This document shows, in pieces, positions 36,399-45,430 of a stretch of 64,000 nt of DNA (positions are counted from its first letter, which is position 1; every line of letters starts with the position of its first letter). Both the position numbers and the translations under genes were made by a program. The notes beneath the pieces were generated by a model. It saw only the letters and a program-made list of their open reading frames with translations. It searched no databases and was not told the origin of the DNA. Origin of the DNA: Flavobacterium crocinum (GTDB taxonomy: Bacteria > Bacteroidota > Bacteroidia > Flavobacteriales > Flavobacteriaceae); contig NZ_CP029255.1 of NCBI RefSeq assembly GCF_003122385.1, positions 3,906,001 to 3,970,000 of the forward strand, in the 5' to 3' direction.

Positions 36399-36824
36399 AT
36401 GAAAAAAACTGGACTTTTGATTGTAATGTTTGTTTCTTTAATTTCTTGTTCTAGCGACGATTCAAACAATAAAGCGGATGCTGTTGTGACAGACTATTAT
36501 GGGAAATGGGTGCAATACACAGAGGCTAAGTATGCTAACGACCCTTCTTCAAAACAGTATTCTTATGTATTTAATAAAGATAATACATTTTCAAAAATGA
36601 GATCGTATGAAAACATTAATATAACGCTGACAGGAACTTTTGAAACTATAATCAAAGAAGATATAACACGTTTTGTATTAACATATAAGGAGAAAAAGGA
36701 AAATTCATTCATTTCAAACTGTACAGGCAGTTTGATTGAAAGTTTTACGTTGGATAAGTCAGGACGTTTGATTGATGATGCCCGTGCATGTGACGCTGCT
36801 TTTGTGTTTAAAAAGGCAAATTAA
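36399..36824 (+). CDS. small lipocalin-like lipoprotein
   Basis: The 141-residue lipoprotein has a signal ending ISC (Cys17) followed by Ser/Asp/Asn residues. The mature part resembles Bacteroidetes lipocalin-like proteins (YYGKWVQYTEAKY, YSYVFNKDNTFSKM, LTGTFETI) with alternating beta strands and a C-terminal Cys pair. It should be membrane-anchored in the envelope. It is monocistronic with its own terminator at 36846-36873. Ligand and function are unknown. Confidence 0.75.
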   Translation: MKKTGLLIVMFVSLISCSSDDSNNKADAVVTDYYGKWVQYTEAKYANDPSSKQYSYVFNKDNTFSKMRSYENINITLTGTFETIIKEDITRFVLTYKEKKENSFISNCTGSLIESFTLDKSGRLIDDARACDAAFVFKKAN

Positions 36825-36845
36825 AGCTCGATATATTTAAATTGT

Positions 36846-36873
36846 AAACTCCGTTGGTTTTCTAACGGAGTTT
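36846..36873 (+). terminator. intrinsic terminator
   Basis: Stem AAACTCCGTT (36846-36855) with AACGGAGTTT (36864-36873), followed by a T-tract, 22 nt past the lipoprotein stop. Confidence 0.85.
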
Positions 36874-36916
36874 TTTATTTTTATTCAGTAAAATTATAAT
36901 AAAAAAAGATATTTGT

Positions 36917-36924
36917 TAGATTTG
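36917..36924 (+). promoter_or_regulatory. candidate -7 box for the SUKH-like gene
   Basis: TAGATTTG, 29 nt before the start at 36954, matches TAnnTTTG. Confidence 0.4.
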
Positions 36925-36953
36925 TTTAAACATTCAAATTATAAGCCAATATA

Positions 36954-38711
36954 ATGAAAGAAGAAAAAGTTCCTTTTGCCACTATTTTGTTTTCAGGTAT
37001 TACTTTCAAAGTAATCAATCGATATGAAGCACACGAAATTATTGGAAATCTTACTGATTTTAAAGATCAAAAAATCTATAATGTCTTTGAAGATACCTGG
37101 CGTTTTCCGGATTATGAAGAAAATCCAATATTTCTTTTAGCAGAAGAAGATGTAGAAATGGAATCTTTTGAAATGGATTTCAGTACAGAAGAACATCCGG
37201 ATATTTTTATACTTGGCTTTATTTTTAAAGGGAATTTAAATGTAACCAAATTAATAACCTCTTATGATACCGATAATTCGCCTGCGTTAATCGTATTTGG
37301 GGAAACTACCACTGTTAATATTACTTTATTTGGTGGCGTACATTATTTGGGTGGTGGTTTAAAATGTGATGTACTTACAGGAGAATACAACCACGGTGAG
37401 CTTTTTGTAAAAGGTGATGTTACAGCCTGGTTAATCTACAGTGATGATATGTGGATGCATTTTGAACGTTTTACGAATGTCCAGTCAATCATTAACGTAA
37501 ACAGACCAGATGTGTTAATTTGTAGCAATGTAACAGATACAGACGGATCTGTTATTACGGTCGAAAACTACTTTCCGTCAACTCATAAATTATCAGATAT
37601 TGTAAACGATGATTTTATTGAATATACAAGTTACGGCACAGAAATATTAGGCAATAACTATTTAGAAGTTTTTGCAGCAGGACTTTCTGTTATAGATCAT
37701 GATAAAGCAGAAAAGTATTTGTACACTGATTTTCGCAATCAGTTTATAGAAATGGTTCAGGTTTTATCTAAAAAAAGCGAAGGCAGAATTCGTGAAAAGC
37801 TTTCTGAGACGGAATATCAATATGTTCCTTTTGTTTATGAGGGACTGAATTACAGCCAGATTTCGGAAGAAATAGGAAATGGGTTTAATATTCAAATGAG
37901 AGCTTTATGGTGTCATGATAATGAAGAAATTATGCTGATTTTAGAATATCAGGATGAAGAAAGAAATCCAAAATACCAATGGATTAACAACGAAACGGCA
38001 CCTGGAATAGAAATGTATTGTGTAAAAGCAGCTGCTACAAAAGCTTTTGAAGTTCTTACAGCAGAAAGAGGAGAGGATGATAACGAAGAAGATGAAGATA
38101 ATACTGAATATGCTGATTATGACAGTAGTTTTTCTTTGCAAGATTTTGCAATTCAGTTTGGTAATTATGCAATACCGGAAGATTTAGTGAAATTGTATGA
38201 ATTTCAGAAAGAATATGGTTCAGAAACTTATTCGGAATGTTTTGGTTTATTGATGATTAACGATAAAACAGGAATTAAAACCTGGTCTGAAGAAGAAGAA
38301 TTTTATAACAGTTTTATTGAATTTGCGGGAGCAAATGGTTCTGGAAGTTCCTATGCTTATTGGCTTATTGATGATGATTTAAATAATTGTCCGATAGTTG
38401 TTTTTGGTGACGAGGGAGGAATTCATGTTGTAGCAGAGAACATTCGCAAATTAATTCATTTACTGACTCTTGATACAGAAATTTCAGTTGATTTTGATTA
38501 CTGTTATTTTTATAAAGATGAAGAATATTATAGCGAAAATGAAAATAAAGAAGAATTTCACGAATGGGTTAAAAGAGAATTTAATCTTAACGCAATAGAA
38601 TCAAATGAAGAAACAGAAGTCATTATAAATGAAGCAAAAGAAAAGTATAAAACAAAGCTAAATGATTTTCTAACCAAGTTTGATATTGAAATAGGAGAAG
38701 AAGAGGAATAA
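36954..38711 (+). CDS. beta-helix-like plus SUKH-like protein (possible immunity protein)
   Basis: The 585-residue acidic cytosolic protein seems to have two parts. The N-terminal ~200 residues are beta-rich with repeated turns (FIFKGNLNVTKLI, LFGGVHYLGGGLKCDVLTG, GELFVKGDVTAWLI), suggestive of a polymer-forming or beta-helix fold. Around residues 395-515 the sequence resembles SMI1/KNR4 (SUKH) domains (LVKLYEFQKEYGSETY, FGDEGGIHVVAENI). SUKH proteins are often immunity proteins against polymorphic toxins, but no toxin gene is adjacent. A charged linker (EDDNEEDEDNTE) separates them. Assignment is by eye and tentative. Confidence 0.6.
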   Translation: MKEEKVPFATILFSGITFKVINRYEAHEIIGNLTDFKDQKIYNVFEDTWRFPDYEENPIFLLAEEDVEMESFEMDFSTEEHPDIFILGFIFKGNLNVTKLITSYDTDNSPALIVFGETTTVNITLFGGVHYLGGGLKCDVLTGEYNHGELFVKGDVTAWLIYSDDMWMHFERFTNVQSIINVNRPDVLICSNVTDTDGSVITVENYFPSTHKLSDIVNDDFIEYTSYGTEILGNNYLEVFAAGLSVIDHDKAEKYLYTDFRNQFIEMVQVLSKKSEGRIREKLSETEYQYVPFVYEGLNYSQISEEIGNGFNIQMRALWCHDNEEIMLILEYQDEERNPKYQWINNETAPGIEMYCVKAAATKAFEVLTAERGEDDNEEDEDNTEYADYDSSFSLQDFAIQFGNYAIPEDLVKLYEFQKEYGSETYSECFGLLMINDKTGIKTWSEEEEFYNSFIEFAGANGSGSSYAYWLIDDDLNNCPIVVFGDEGGIHVVAENIRKLIHLLTLDTEISVDFDYCYFYKDEEYYSENENKEEFHEWVKREFNLNAIESNEETEVIINEAKEKYKTKLNDFLTKFDIEIGEEEE

Positions 38712-38729
38712 TCCTAAAAAAGGAATTTT

Positions 38730-38737
38730 TATCTTTG
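38730..38737 (+). promoter_or_regulatory. candidate -7 box for the DUF1697 gene
   Basis: TATCTTTG, 17 nt before the start at 38755. Confidence 0.35.
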
Positions 38738-38754
38738 AAAAAAAATAAAATTAA

Positions 38755-39294
38755 ATGACAACACATTTAGCACTTTTACGCGGAATCAATGTTTCCGGAC
38801 ATAATATGATGAAAATGGATGCTTTGAAAACAATGCTGGAAAATCTGGGTTTTCAAAATATCAGAACTTATCTGCAATCCGGAAATGTTTTTGTAGACAG
38901 CGAAGAAGATGCAGCTAAAGTTGGCTTTATGATTAAACAGGAAATTTTTAAAGTTTTTGGACATGAAGTTCCGGTAGTAATGATTACCAAAGAAAATTTA
39001 GAATCTTGCTTTGCAAATAGCCCTTTTTTAAAAGAAAAAGATATAGATACTAAAAAACTTTATGTAGCTTTTGTTTCAGCTTCGCTAAAAAAAGAAAACA
39101 TAAATGATCTTAAAATCAGTCAGTTTAAACCTGATGAAGCCAGTATTGATGAAAACAAAATCTTTATAAAATACGCCGTTGGAGCCGGAAAAACACGTTT
39201 TGATCAAAAATATATCGAGAAAAAATTAAATGTAATTGCAACTATTAGAAACTGGAACACCGTGACTAATTTGCTTAATATGTATTCAGAATAA
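38755..39294 (+). CDS. DUF1697 family protein
   Basis: The 179-residue protein matches DUF1697 closely (LALLRGINVSGHNMMKMDALK, LQSGNVFVDSEE, TIRNWNTVTNLL). The family is common in bacteria and has no established function; it is cytosolic and single-domain. Its stop codon overlaps the start of the next gene (TAATG), so the two are translationally coupled although their products seem unrelated. Confidence 0.92.
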   Translation: MTTHLALLRGINVSGHNMMKMDALKTMLENLGFQNIRTYLQSGNVFVDSEEDAAKVGFMIKQEIFKVFGHEVPVVMITKENLESCFANSPFLKEKDIDTKKLYVAFVSASLKKENINDLKISQFKPDEASIDENKIFIKYAVGAGKTRFDQKYIEKKLNVIATIRNWNTVTNLLNMYSE

Positions 39295-39695
39295 TGAAAA
39301 AGTACTTTTTAATGTTTTTTGTTTTAATAGCGAGTTTAAGTTCTGCTTCTTATGCTCAAAATACAAAAACAACTGTGGAAGATTTTAATATCTTTTTCGA
39401 TAAGTTTAATTCGGATTCTAAATTTCAGGTGAGCAGAGTGATTTTTCCTCTAAAATATCAGGTGAATAATGAAGATTTTGAATTGACTGATTATACAATG
39501 TCAAAAGATAAATATAAAGTTTTAACCTTAAACAGAAAATCTGATGAAAAGTACTTAAAACGTACATTATCAATTAAAAAGCATAAAGCTACACTTCAGC
39601 AACGTGGTCTGGATAATGGAATTTATGTAGATTATATTTTCGAATTAAAAGACAATAAATGGTTTCTAAAAACCTGGATCGATCAATCTACTTAA
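39294..39695 (+). CDS. small secreted protein, DUF4348-like
   Basis: The 133-residue protein has a signal peptide (MKKYFLMFFVLIASLSSASYAQ) and a mature part beginning with DFNIFFDKFNSDSKFQVSRVIFPL. This is a pattern I associate with the Bacteroidetes DUF4348 group. It should be periplasmic or outer-envelope. Function is unknown. It is coupled to the DUF1697 gene and its 3' end overlaps the convergent lipoprotein gene by 8 bp. Confidence 0.75.
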   Translation: MKKYFLMFFVLIASLSSASYAQNTKTTVEDFNIFFDKFNSDSKFQVSRVIFPLKYQVNNEDFELTDYTMSKDKYKVLTLNRKSDEKYLKRTLSIKKHKATLQQRGLDNGIYVDYIFELKDNKWFLKTWIDQST

Positions 39696-40074
39696 TTAAA
39701 GTCTTTTTTAAATATAAAGTATCCATTTTATGTAATGCCCCTTTTTTCATTCCACCTCCAAAAGGCTGCATAAACTGAATGTGTTGTGATTCATAACCTT
39801 CTTTATTGACAGGTTCATTAACGGATAAAGTTGGCGCTTCAAAAGCGAAGAAAGTAAATTGGTGATAACGTTTTTCATTCAAAGAAAAATAACCATTTTG
39901 GTTACTTAAAGTTTCGCCAACTTTACAATTTTCAATAGGCTGTTTGGTTTCCGCATCGTAAACATAACCTGTAATTTGAGGTCTTTTACATCTGTTAACT
40001 AAGCAGCTTTGAAATGAAAAAGAAACGAGAATCAGAGTTATTGCAAAACAAGTTTTAGTATAAACAGTATTCAT
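39688..40074 (-). CDS. lipoprotein with carboxypeptidase-regulatory-like domain
   Basis: The 128-residue lipoprotein (signal ending FQSC) contains a short beta domain of the CarboxypepD_reg/CNA-B-like type (ITGYVYDAETKQPIENCKV, LSNQNGYFSL). This fold is common in Bacteroidetes surface proteins, where it acts as a binding or spacer module. The start overlaps the DPH6-like gene stop (TAATG), so they are co-translated. There is no obvious functional tie between the two. Confidence 0.75.
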   Translation of the reverse strand: MNTVYTKTCFAITLILVSFSFQSCLVNRCKRPQITGYVYDAETKQPIENCKVGETLSNQNGYFSLNEKRYHQFTFFAFEAPTLSVNEPVNKEGYESQHIQFMQPFGGGMKKGALHKMDTLYLKKTLIK

Positions 40075-40817
40075 TATTTTTTAATTAAATCACAATACCA
40101 AAACCCAAAATCAAAAGCAGTGTCATCGTTGGTATCGCATGCTGAATTTGACGAATCCTGGCTTTCAGGTTTTTCATATTTTCGATAAACAGTTTCGCCA
40201 ATTTCAAAATCTATACGTTTCGAAAAAATGGGACCGTCAAATGTAAAAGTATGAAATTCACCATTTTCACCACAGACATCTACATTATCGGGTAAATCAT
40301 TTATAAAATCCTGATCGATTATTCTGCCCACAAAACTTTTGTCTAAATATTTTTCATTTACGCACACAACAATAGTTTTAAATCCCAGTGAAATAAATTC
40401 CTGAATCAAGTCTTTTGTTGCAATTTTCCAAATAGGGAAAAGACCTATGAAATCTAGTCTGGCCAATTGCTTCTCTCGATACAATCGTAAATCTTCCAGA
40501 AAAATATCTCCAAATACAGAATATTGTATACCCTGATCTTTTAATGCTGTCAAAGTTTCCATCATTACATTTTCATAAACTTCCATTGTTGGCATTTCGG
40601 GAATTTCCATGATTTTTAATGGAATTCCAATGCTTTCGGCTTGTGCCTGCAATAATTCTACGCGAACCCCATGCATGGAAATTCTTTGATATTGCTGGTT
40701 TACACTAGTCAGCAAATATTCAATTTTGAAATCGGGATTTTGTAATATTTTAAAAAGAGCCAATGCAGAATCTTTTCCGCTGCTCCAGTTAAATAAGGCT
40801 TTTTGGGGTGTAGGCAC
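40074..40817 (-). CDS. DPH6-like ATP-binding (PP-loop) protein
   Basis: The 247-residue cytosolic protein belongs to the Diphthami_syn_2 (DPH6-like) ATP-pyrophosphatase group. The PP-loop is FNWSSGKDSALALF (SSGKDS at 12-17), and later motifs are VFGDIFLEDLR and GENGEFHTFTFDGP. In eukaryotes DPH6 amidates diphthine on EF2, but bacteria lack diphthamide, so the bacterial substrate is unknown and the common name diphthine--ammonia ligase is misleading. Length is typical. Confidence 0.88.
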   Translation of the reverse strand: MPTPQKALFNWSSGKDSALALFKILQNPDFKIEYLLTSVNQQYQRISMHGVRVELLQAQAESIGIPLKIMEIPEMPTMEVYENVMMETLTALKDQGIQYSVFGDIFLEDLRLYREKQLARLDFIGLFPIWKIATKDLIQEFISLGFKTIVVCVNEKYLDKSFVGRIIDQDFINDLPDNVDVCGENGEFHTFTFDGPIFSKRIDFEIGETVYRKYEKPESQDSSNSACDTNDDTAFDFGFWYCDLIKK

Positions 40818-40858
40818 AATTTTTTATTTTATAATGTAAACTTACAAATTTCATTCTA

Positions 40859-40885
40859 TTTGTTTGTGAAAGGTTTGTAACTTTG
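40859..40885 (+). promoter_or_regulatory. candidate promoter of M1 peptidase gene
   Basis: -7 box TAACTTTG (40878-40885) with an upstream TTTG (40859-40862) at a short 15-nt spacing, 27 nt before the start. Confidence 0.4.
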
Positions 40886-40912
40886 GGATTTTAGCCTTTA
40901 CATTAATTTTAT

Positions 40913-42973
40913 ATGAAATACATTTTCCTATTATTTACAGGTTATATTTTTGCCCAGCAAACCCAGAATGTTGATTTCAAATCGGTTTCAGGGCAATTAT
41001 CTTTAAATCCAAAAGAAAAAACAATTTCCGGTGCCGTTGATTTTCAGTTTGAGGTTTTAAAGGATTGTGACACTATTTCGCTTGACGCTAAAAACATGGA
41101 TTTTTCTAATGTGAAAATCAATGATAAAGAGGTGATTTTTCTAAACGATACTAAACAATTAAAACTGATCTCTCATTTTGCAAAAGGCGAGAATCATTTG
41201 ACTTTTAGTTATAAAACAAAACCAAAACAAGCCTTATATTTTGTTGACATTGAAAATAATGAAATACAAATCTGGACACAAGGGCAGGGAAGGTACACGA
41301 GCAATTGGTTTCCAAGTTTTGATGATGTGAATGAGAAACTGATTTTCAATTTAGGAATTTCGTTTGATAAGGAATATGAGGTTGTTTCAAATGGGGTTTT
41401 AAAGGAGAAAAAAGAAGAAGGTAATTTAACTCATTGGCAATTTAAAATGGAAAAACCAATGAGTTCTTATTTATTAATGCTGGCAATTGGAAAATTTGAT
41501 AAAAAAGAGTTTAAATCTAAAAGTAGAATTCCGTTGGAGTATTATTATGAGCCAAAAGATTCCAATCGTTTTGAGCCGACTTATCGTTATTCAAAACGAA
41601 TTTTTGATTTTCTGGAGAAAGAAATCGGAGTTAAATATCCCTGGCAGATTAACCGACAAATTCCGGTTCGTGATTTTCTTTATGCCGGAATGGAAAACAC
41701 AACCGCGACACTTTTTGCAACTCGTTATGTCGTAGATTCTATTGGTTTCTGTGATCGAAATTACACTAATGTTGATGCTCACGAATTAGCACATCATTGG
41801 TTTGGCGATTTAATTACAGCTGAAAGTAGTACGCATCATTGGCTTCAGGAGGGATTTGCGACTTATTTTGCTCTACTGGCAGAAAAAGATATTTATGGAG
41901 AAGATTATTTTTATTCTAAATTATACGACACGGCACAGCAAATCAAATTTGCTTCTAGAACCGATACAATTCCGGTTTTAAATCCTAAAGCGAGTTCATT
42001 AACATTTTACGAAAAAGGAGCGTGGACTTTGTTTGTTTTGCATGAATCAATTGGTGACAAAGCGTTTAAAAAAGCGATAAAAAGTTATCTGAACAAATAC
42101 GCTTATAAAACAGTAAACACACAAAATTTCTTTGATGAAATTAAAAAAGTATCTGATTTTGATTTGGAAAAATTTCAAAAAACATGGCTGGAATCAACTG
42201 CTTTTGATACACCAACGGCTAATGCTTTGCTGAGTAAAAACAAAACGATTCAAAAAAGACTGGAAATCGATAAATTAAAGAAAACACCTTTAGCGGAGAA
42301 AATGGATGTTCTAAAAACTACTTTAGAATCCAATGTTTATCGTTCAGTAAAAGAAGCCGTTATAGATCAATTGGAAAATGAAAAATATGAAGCAAAGAAA
42401 TCACTTTTGCTTTTAGCATTACAAACCAATGATATTCAGGTTCGTCAGAATGTTGCCGAAACTTTGACTAAAATTCCGGAAGATTTTAGAACAAATTATG
42501 AAAGCTTATTGGATGATAAATCTTATCAAACACAGGAAATAGCATTGTATTGGCTTTGGAGAAATTTCCCCAATCACAGAGCAGAATATTTAGATAAATC
42601 AAAAAACTGGATTGGATTTAATGATTACAATCTTCGAACTTTATGGCTTTCACTGGCATTATCAACTACAGGTTACAGTATTGATCCTGAATCTCTTATT
42701 AACGAATTAATAGCTTTTTCATCTACTAAATACGAAGCGACAACAAGGCAAAATGCTTTAGAAAAATTAATTGCTTTTAAAATAATTAACGATCAGGTTC
42801 TGAGTAATTTAGTTGGAGCAACTACACATCATATGTGGCAGTTTTCGAAATTTGGCAGAGATACAATCCGATTTTTATTAAAAAATCCTGAAATGCGTGC
42901 TTCATTTAATAGAATTTTGCCTAATTTGAACCCCGATGAAAAATTTCAATTAGATCGTTTGTTGAAAGAGTAG
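40913..42973 (+). CDS. M1 family metallopeptidase (aminopeptidase)
   Basis: The 686-residue zinc aminopeptidase has a short signal peptide (MKYIFLLFTGYIFAQQ), so it is exported. It shows the substrate N-terminus-binding GMEN motif (259-262) and the zinc site HELAHHWFGD with ligands His290, His294 and Glu313. A C-terminal HEAT-like helical region (about 470-680) completes the M1 layout. It lacks a T9SS sorting domain, so it is probably periplasmic. It likely trims peptides for uptake. The gene is single and flanked by short palindromic sequence. Confidence 0.94.
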   Translation: MKYIFLLFTGYIFAQQTQNVDFKSVSGQLSLNPKEKTISGAVDFQFEVLKDCDTISLDAKNMDFSNVKINDKEVIFLNDTKQLKLISHFAKGENHLTFSYKTKPKQALYFVDIENNEIQIWTQGQGRYTSNWFPSFDDVNEKLIFNLGISFDKEYEVVSNGVLKEKKEEGNLTHWQFKMEKPMSSYLLMLAIGKFDKKEFKSKSRIPLEYYYEPKDSNRFEPTYRYSKRIFDFLEKEIGVKYPWQINRQIPVRDFLYAGMENTTATLFATRYVVDSIGFCDRNYTNVDAHELAHHWFGDLITAESSTHHWLQEGFATYFALLAEKDIYGEDYFYSKLYDTAQQIKFASRTDTIPVLNPKASSLTFYEKGAWTLFVLHESIGDKAFKKAIKSYLNKYAYKTVNTQNFFDEIKKVSDFDLEKFQKTWLESTAFDTPTANALLSKNKTIQKRLEIDKLKKTPLAEKMDVLKTTLESNVYRSVKEAVIDQLENEKYEAKKSLLLLALQTNDIQVRQNVAETLTKIPEDFRTNYESLLDDKSYQTQEIALYWLWRNFPNHRAEYLDKSKNWIGFNDYNLRTLWLSLALSTTGYSIDPESLINELIAFSSTKYEATTRQNALEKLIAFKIINDQVLSNLVGATTHHMWQFSKFGRDTIRFLLKNPEMRASFNRILPNLNPDEKFQLDRLLKE

Positions 42974-43095
42974 AGAATAGAAAGTGGAGCATAGAAAATA
43001 GAGCAAAGAGAATAGATTCAGTAGAAGGTCTATATTGTATTTTCTATATTCTTTTCTCTTAAATAAAATCCAAAAATAAAACCTACATACATTTT

Positions 43096-44004
43096 ATGAG
43101 AGCATTGGTTATTTCAGGTGGTGGCAGTAAAGGCGCTTTTGCCGGCGGTGTTGCCCAGTATTTAATAGAAGAAAAAAAGCACGAATACGATTTGTTTTTA
43201 GGAACTTCAACAGGAAGTTTATTAATTCCGCATTTAGCTCTCGGTCATATTAAGAAAATACATTCTGTTTATACCAATGTAACGATGGCGAGTATTTTTA
43301 ATATTTGTCCTTTTGTTGTTAAAAGTAAAGATGGAGTAGATATAGTAACCATAAATCACTTTAATGTTTTACGTCAGTTTTTTAAAGGAAAAAGAACCTT
43401 TGGCGAAAGCAAAGGTTTAAAGAAATATATTCAAAATAACTTTTCTCTTTCTGATTTCAACAAACTTAAAAAACTGAAAACCGATGTAATTGTTACAGTA
43501 ACCAATTTTACCAAAAACGAATCAGAATATAAATCGGTTAAAGATTGCACTTATGAAGAGTTTTGTGAATGGTCCTGGATTTCCAGTAACTATGTTCCGT
43601 TTATGAGTTTGGTTGAAAAAAATAATTGTGAATATGGGGACGGAGGATTTTCAAGTTTGGTTCCAATTCGTGAAGCAATTAACAGGGGCGCTACTGAAAT
43701 TGATGTAATTGTTTTGGAAACAGAAGTAAATACAACCAAAACAGTTATAGGTAAAAATCCGTTTTCATTGATGATTGATTTGTTTCGAATTGCGTTGGAT
43801 CAGGTTGAAAAACACGATATTGCTATAGGAAAACTTATGGCAACGAATAAGAATGTAAAACTTAACTTATATTATACTCCGATAAAATTAACCGATAACG
43901 CTCTTATTTTTAATAAAGATGTTATGAAAGAATGGTGGGAACAGGGGTATGAATATGCTCAGAATAAATCGGAAGTGATGAGTGATAATAAGATATTGAT
44001 TTGA
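43096..44004 (+). CDS. patatin-like phospholipase
   Basis: The 302-residue patatin-family hydrolase has the oxyanion motif GGGSKGAFAGG (8-18), nucleophile Ser38 in GTSTGS, and catalytic Asp182 in YGDGGF, so the Ser-Asp dyad is complete. No signal peptide is visible, so it acts in the cytosol or is delivered by another route. It should hydrolyse acyl esters of lipids. Its stop overlaps the start of the next gene, which encodes a secreted protein, so the two are coupled. Related patatins include both lipid-turnover enzymes and effectors; the sequence does not decide. Confidence 0.92.
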   Translation: MRALVISGGGSKGAFAGGVAQYLIEEKKHEYDLFLGTSTGSLLIPHLALGHIKKIHSVYTNVTMASIFNICPFVVKSKDGVDIVTINHFNVLRQFFKGKRTFGESKGLKKYIQNNFSLSDFNKLKKLKTDVIVTVTNFTKNESEYKSVKDCTYEEFCEWSWISSNYVPFMSLVEKNNCEYGDGGFSSLVPIREAINRGATEIDVIVLETEVNTTKTVIGKNPFSLMIDLFRIALDQVEKHDIAIGKLMATNKNVKLNLYYTPIKLTDNALIFNKDVMKEWWEQGYEYAQNKSEVMSDNKILI

Positions 44005-44732
44005 GAAAAATTGTTGTAATTGTTTGTTTCTTTTTGAGTTTCAGTACATGGAGCCAAAGTTTGTGCAGAACTCAAATTGTGCCAAAAGAGGAATTATTTT
44101 CTAAAAATGAAATCAATAAGTATCTGAAATATAATTTTTCAAACTTATGGAAGAAAACAGATAATAATTTGGTTTATGGTATTATTGGAGATAATTATGA
44201 AAGAATACTAATTAAATTTACTTCAGTAGAAAAAAGTAAAGAGAAAGCAAACGAGTATTTGATCTCCGGAAAATCAATGGTGAAATCTAATATTTGCACC
44301 TTTAAAGGAAAAATAAAGATTCTGGAGATTAATGAACTAAAAGAACCAAAGTTTGGTGTTGATGATGAATACAAAACTGCCGGAATAAAGAAACAAGGTG
44401 CTTTGATTGCCATTTATGAGTTTATGGAAGATGAAAAACAAAAAGGTTCAGGCAAGTTTTCCGGAAAATTAGAATCGATATGGTACCTGGATAAAAACGA
44501 TTTGATTCAGTATAATAATATCGAAATCGATTCAGACAAGTATTTTAATAATGCCTTTACAGGAGTCTGGAAATCAAATAACACTGGAAAAGAAAAAGTA
44601 TGTAATTGGGGAGATTACAGAGTGCCAAATGTAAATTGTGATTTTGATAAAGGAAGTGCAGAAATAAGTGTTTCCGAAAAATACCAAAAGAATGGCTGGT
44701 GGATAAAACCAAAATTAAATTGGTGGTTATAA
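44001..44732 (+). CDS. secreted hypothetical protein, TTG start coupled to patatin
   Basis: The 243-residue protein has a signal peptide (MRKIVVIVCFFLSFSTWSQS) and no recognised domain. The start is TTG, overlapping the patatin stop TGA (TTGA); no ATG precedes the signal peptide, so this start is the best choice and implies translational coupling. The mature protein is Lys-rich and beta-like with four or five cysteines (including CNWGDYRVPNVNCD). A functional pairing with the patatin is possible but unproven. A terminator follows at 44740-44772. Confidence 0.7.
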   Translation: MRKIVVIVCFFLSFSTWSQSLCRTQIVPKEELFSKNEINKYLKYNFSNLWKKTDNNLVYGIIGDNYERILIKFTSVEKSKEKANEYLISGKSMVKSNICTFKGKIKILEINELKEPKFGVDDEYKTAGIKKQGALIAIYEFMEDEKQKGSGKFSGKLESIWYLDKNDLIQYNNIEIDSDKYFNNAFTGVWKSNNTGKEKVCNWGDYRVPNVNCDFDKGSAEISVSEKYQKNGWWIKPKLNWWL

Positions 44733-44739
44733 AAAAAAA

Positions 44740-44772
44740 GCAGAATTTATATGCATTTCAATAAAATTCTGC
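44740..44772. terminator. bidirectional intrinsic terminator
   Basis: GCAGAATTT (44740-44748) pairs with AAATTCTGC (44764-44772), with flanking A- and T-runs, between two convergent genes. Confidence 0.7.
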
Positions 44773-44781
44773 CTTTATTAT

Positions 44782-45306
44782 TTAGTACCAAAGTTCAGCT
44801 ACTTCGCTTTTAATAAAACTTAAAGCAGCATTACTTGGAGATTGTTTTTCTAATAAATCATTCAAAATTACTTCACGTAATTTATCTGCATTTTCGACTT
44901 TATCGCTCATAGCAGCTTTACGGATCATTTGGATTGTGGCATTCTTTGCAGTTGTTATGATTGTCCAGCATTCTTCAGACATATAAATTTGCTGAGTTAA
45001 ATTGTGCTCAAATTCATTTTCAATTTGTTCGATTAAAAAGTTTTCATAATCGTGTTTATTTTGAGAAATAGGAGCTATTCTAATCAATAATTTAGTCAGA
45101 TTGATGCGCTCCAAAAACAAAGTCATACGTTCGAAAGCCTGTAAACGTACAGGAAGCGATTCCTTGTGAGCTTGCTTATTTAGTAAAAAAGCACGTTTTC
45201 TGTCATTGTTTTTAATGTGCAGTTCGAAAAAACGATATGCTACAAATCCTGTAACTAAAGCTGGTAAAGTATAACTGGCAAGTTCTATAATTTTATTAAA
45301 ATCCAT
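44782..45306 (-). CDS. membrane-anchored hypothetical protein
   Basis: About 174 residues from the ATG at 45306; the longer frame to 45375 adds residues that lack signal or domain character. One N-terminal membrane helix (about 8-26, YTLPALVTGFVAYRFFEL) is followed by a long helical cytosolic part (RLQAFERMTLFLERINLTKLL, NEFEHNLTQQIYMSEECWTII). I recognise a common Bacteroidetes type, conserved but unnamed. It diverges from a TSUP transporter gene, and -7 boxes of both orientations lie between them. Confidence 0.75.
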   Translation of the reverse strand: MDFNKIIELASYTLPALVTGFVAYRFFELHIKNNDRKRAFLLNKQAHKESLPVRLQAFERMTLFLERINLTKLLIRIAPISQNKHDYENFLIEQIENEFEHNLTQQIYMSEECWTIITTAKNATIQMIRKAAMSDKVENADKLREVILNDLLEKQSPSNAALSFIKSEVAELWY

Positions 45307-45322
45307 TGGTGTAATTTTTAAG

Positions 45323-45394
45323 CAAAAATATACTTTTTGGTGAGAAATCCATTTTAAATTTATAACAATAAACAAAAAGGAAGCTGTACTTTTG
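45323..45394. promoter_or_regulatory. divergent promoter pair
   Basis: A minus-strand box TATTTTTG (complement at 45323-45330) serves the leftward hypothetical gene, and TACTTTTG (45387-45394) serves the rightward TSUP gene, starting 37 nt further on. Both match TAnnTTTG. Confidence 0.4.
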
Positions 45395-45430
45395 CAACTT
45401 GTTTTTTAACGTTGGCAAAATATATTTTTA

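Noticed and set aside
40074..40817. Diphthamide biosynthesis role for the DPH6-like protein
   Set aside because: Bacterial EF-G has no diphthamide, so the eukaryotic role cannot be transferred; only the PP-loop ATPase family assignment is kept.
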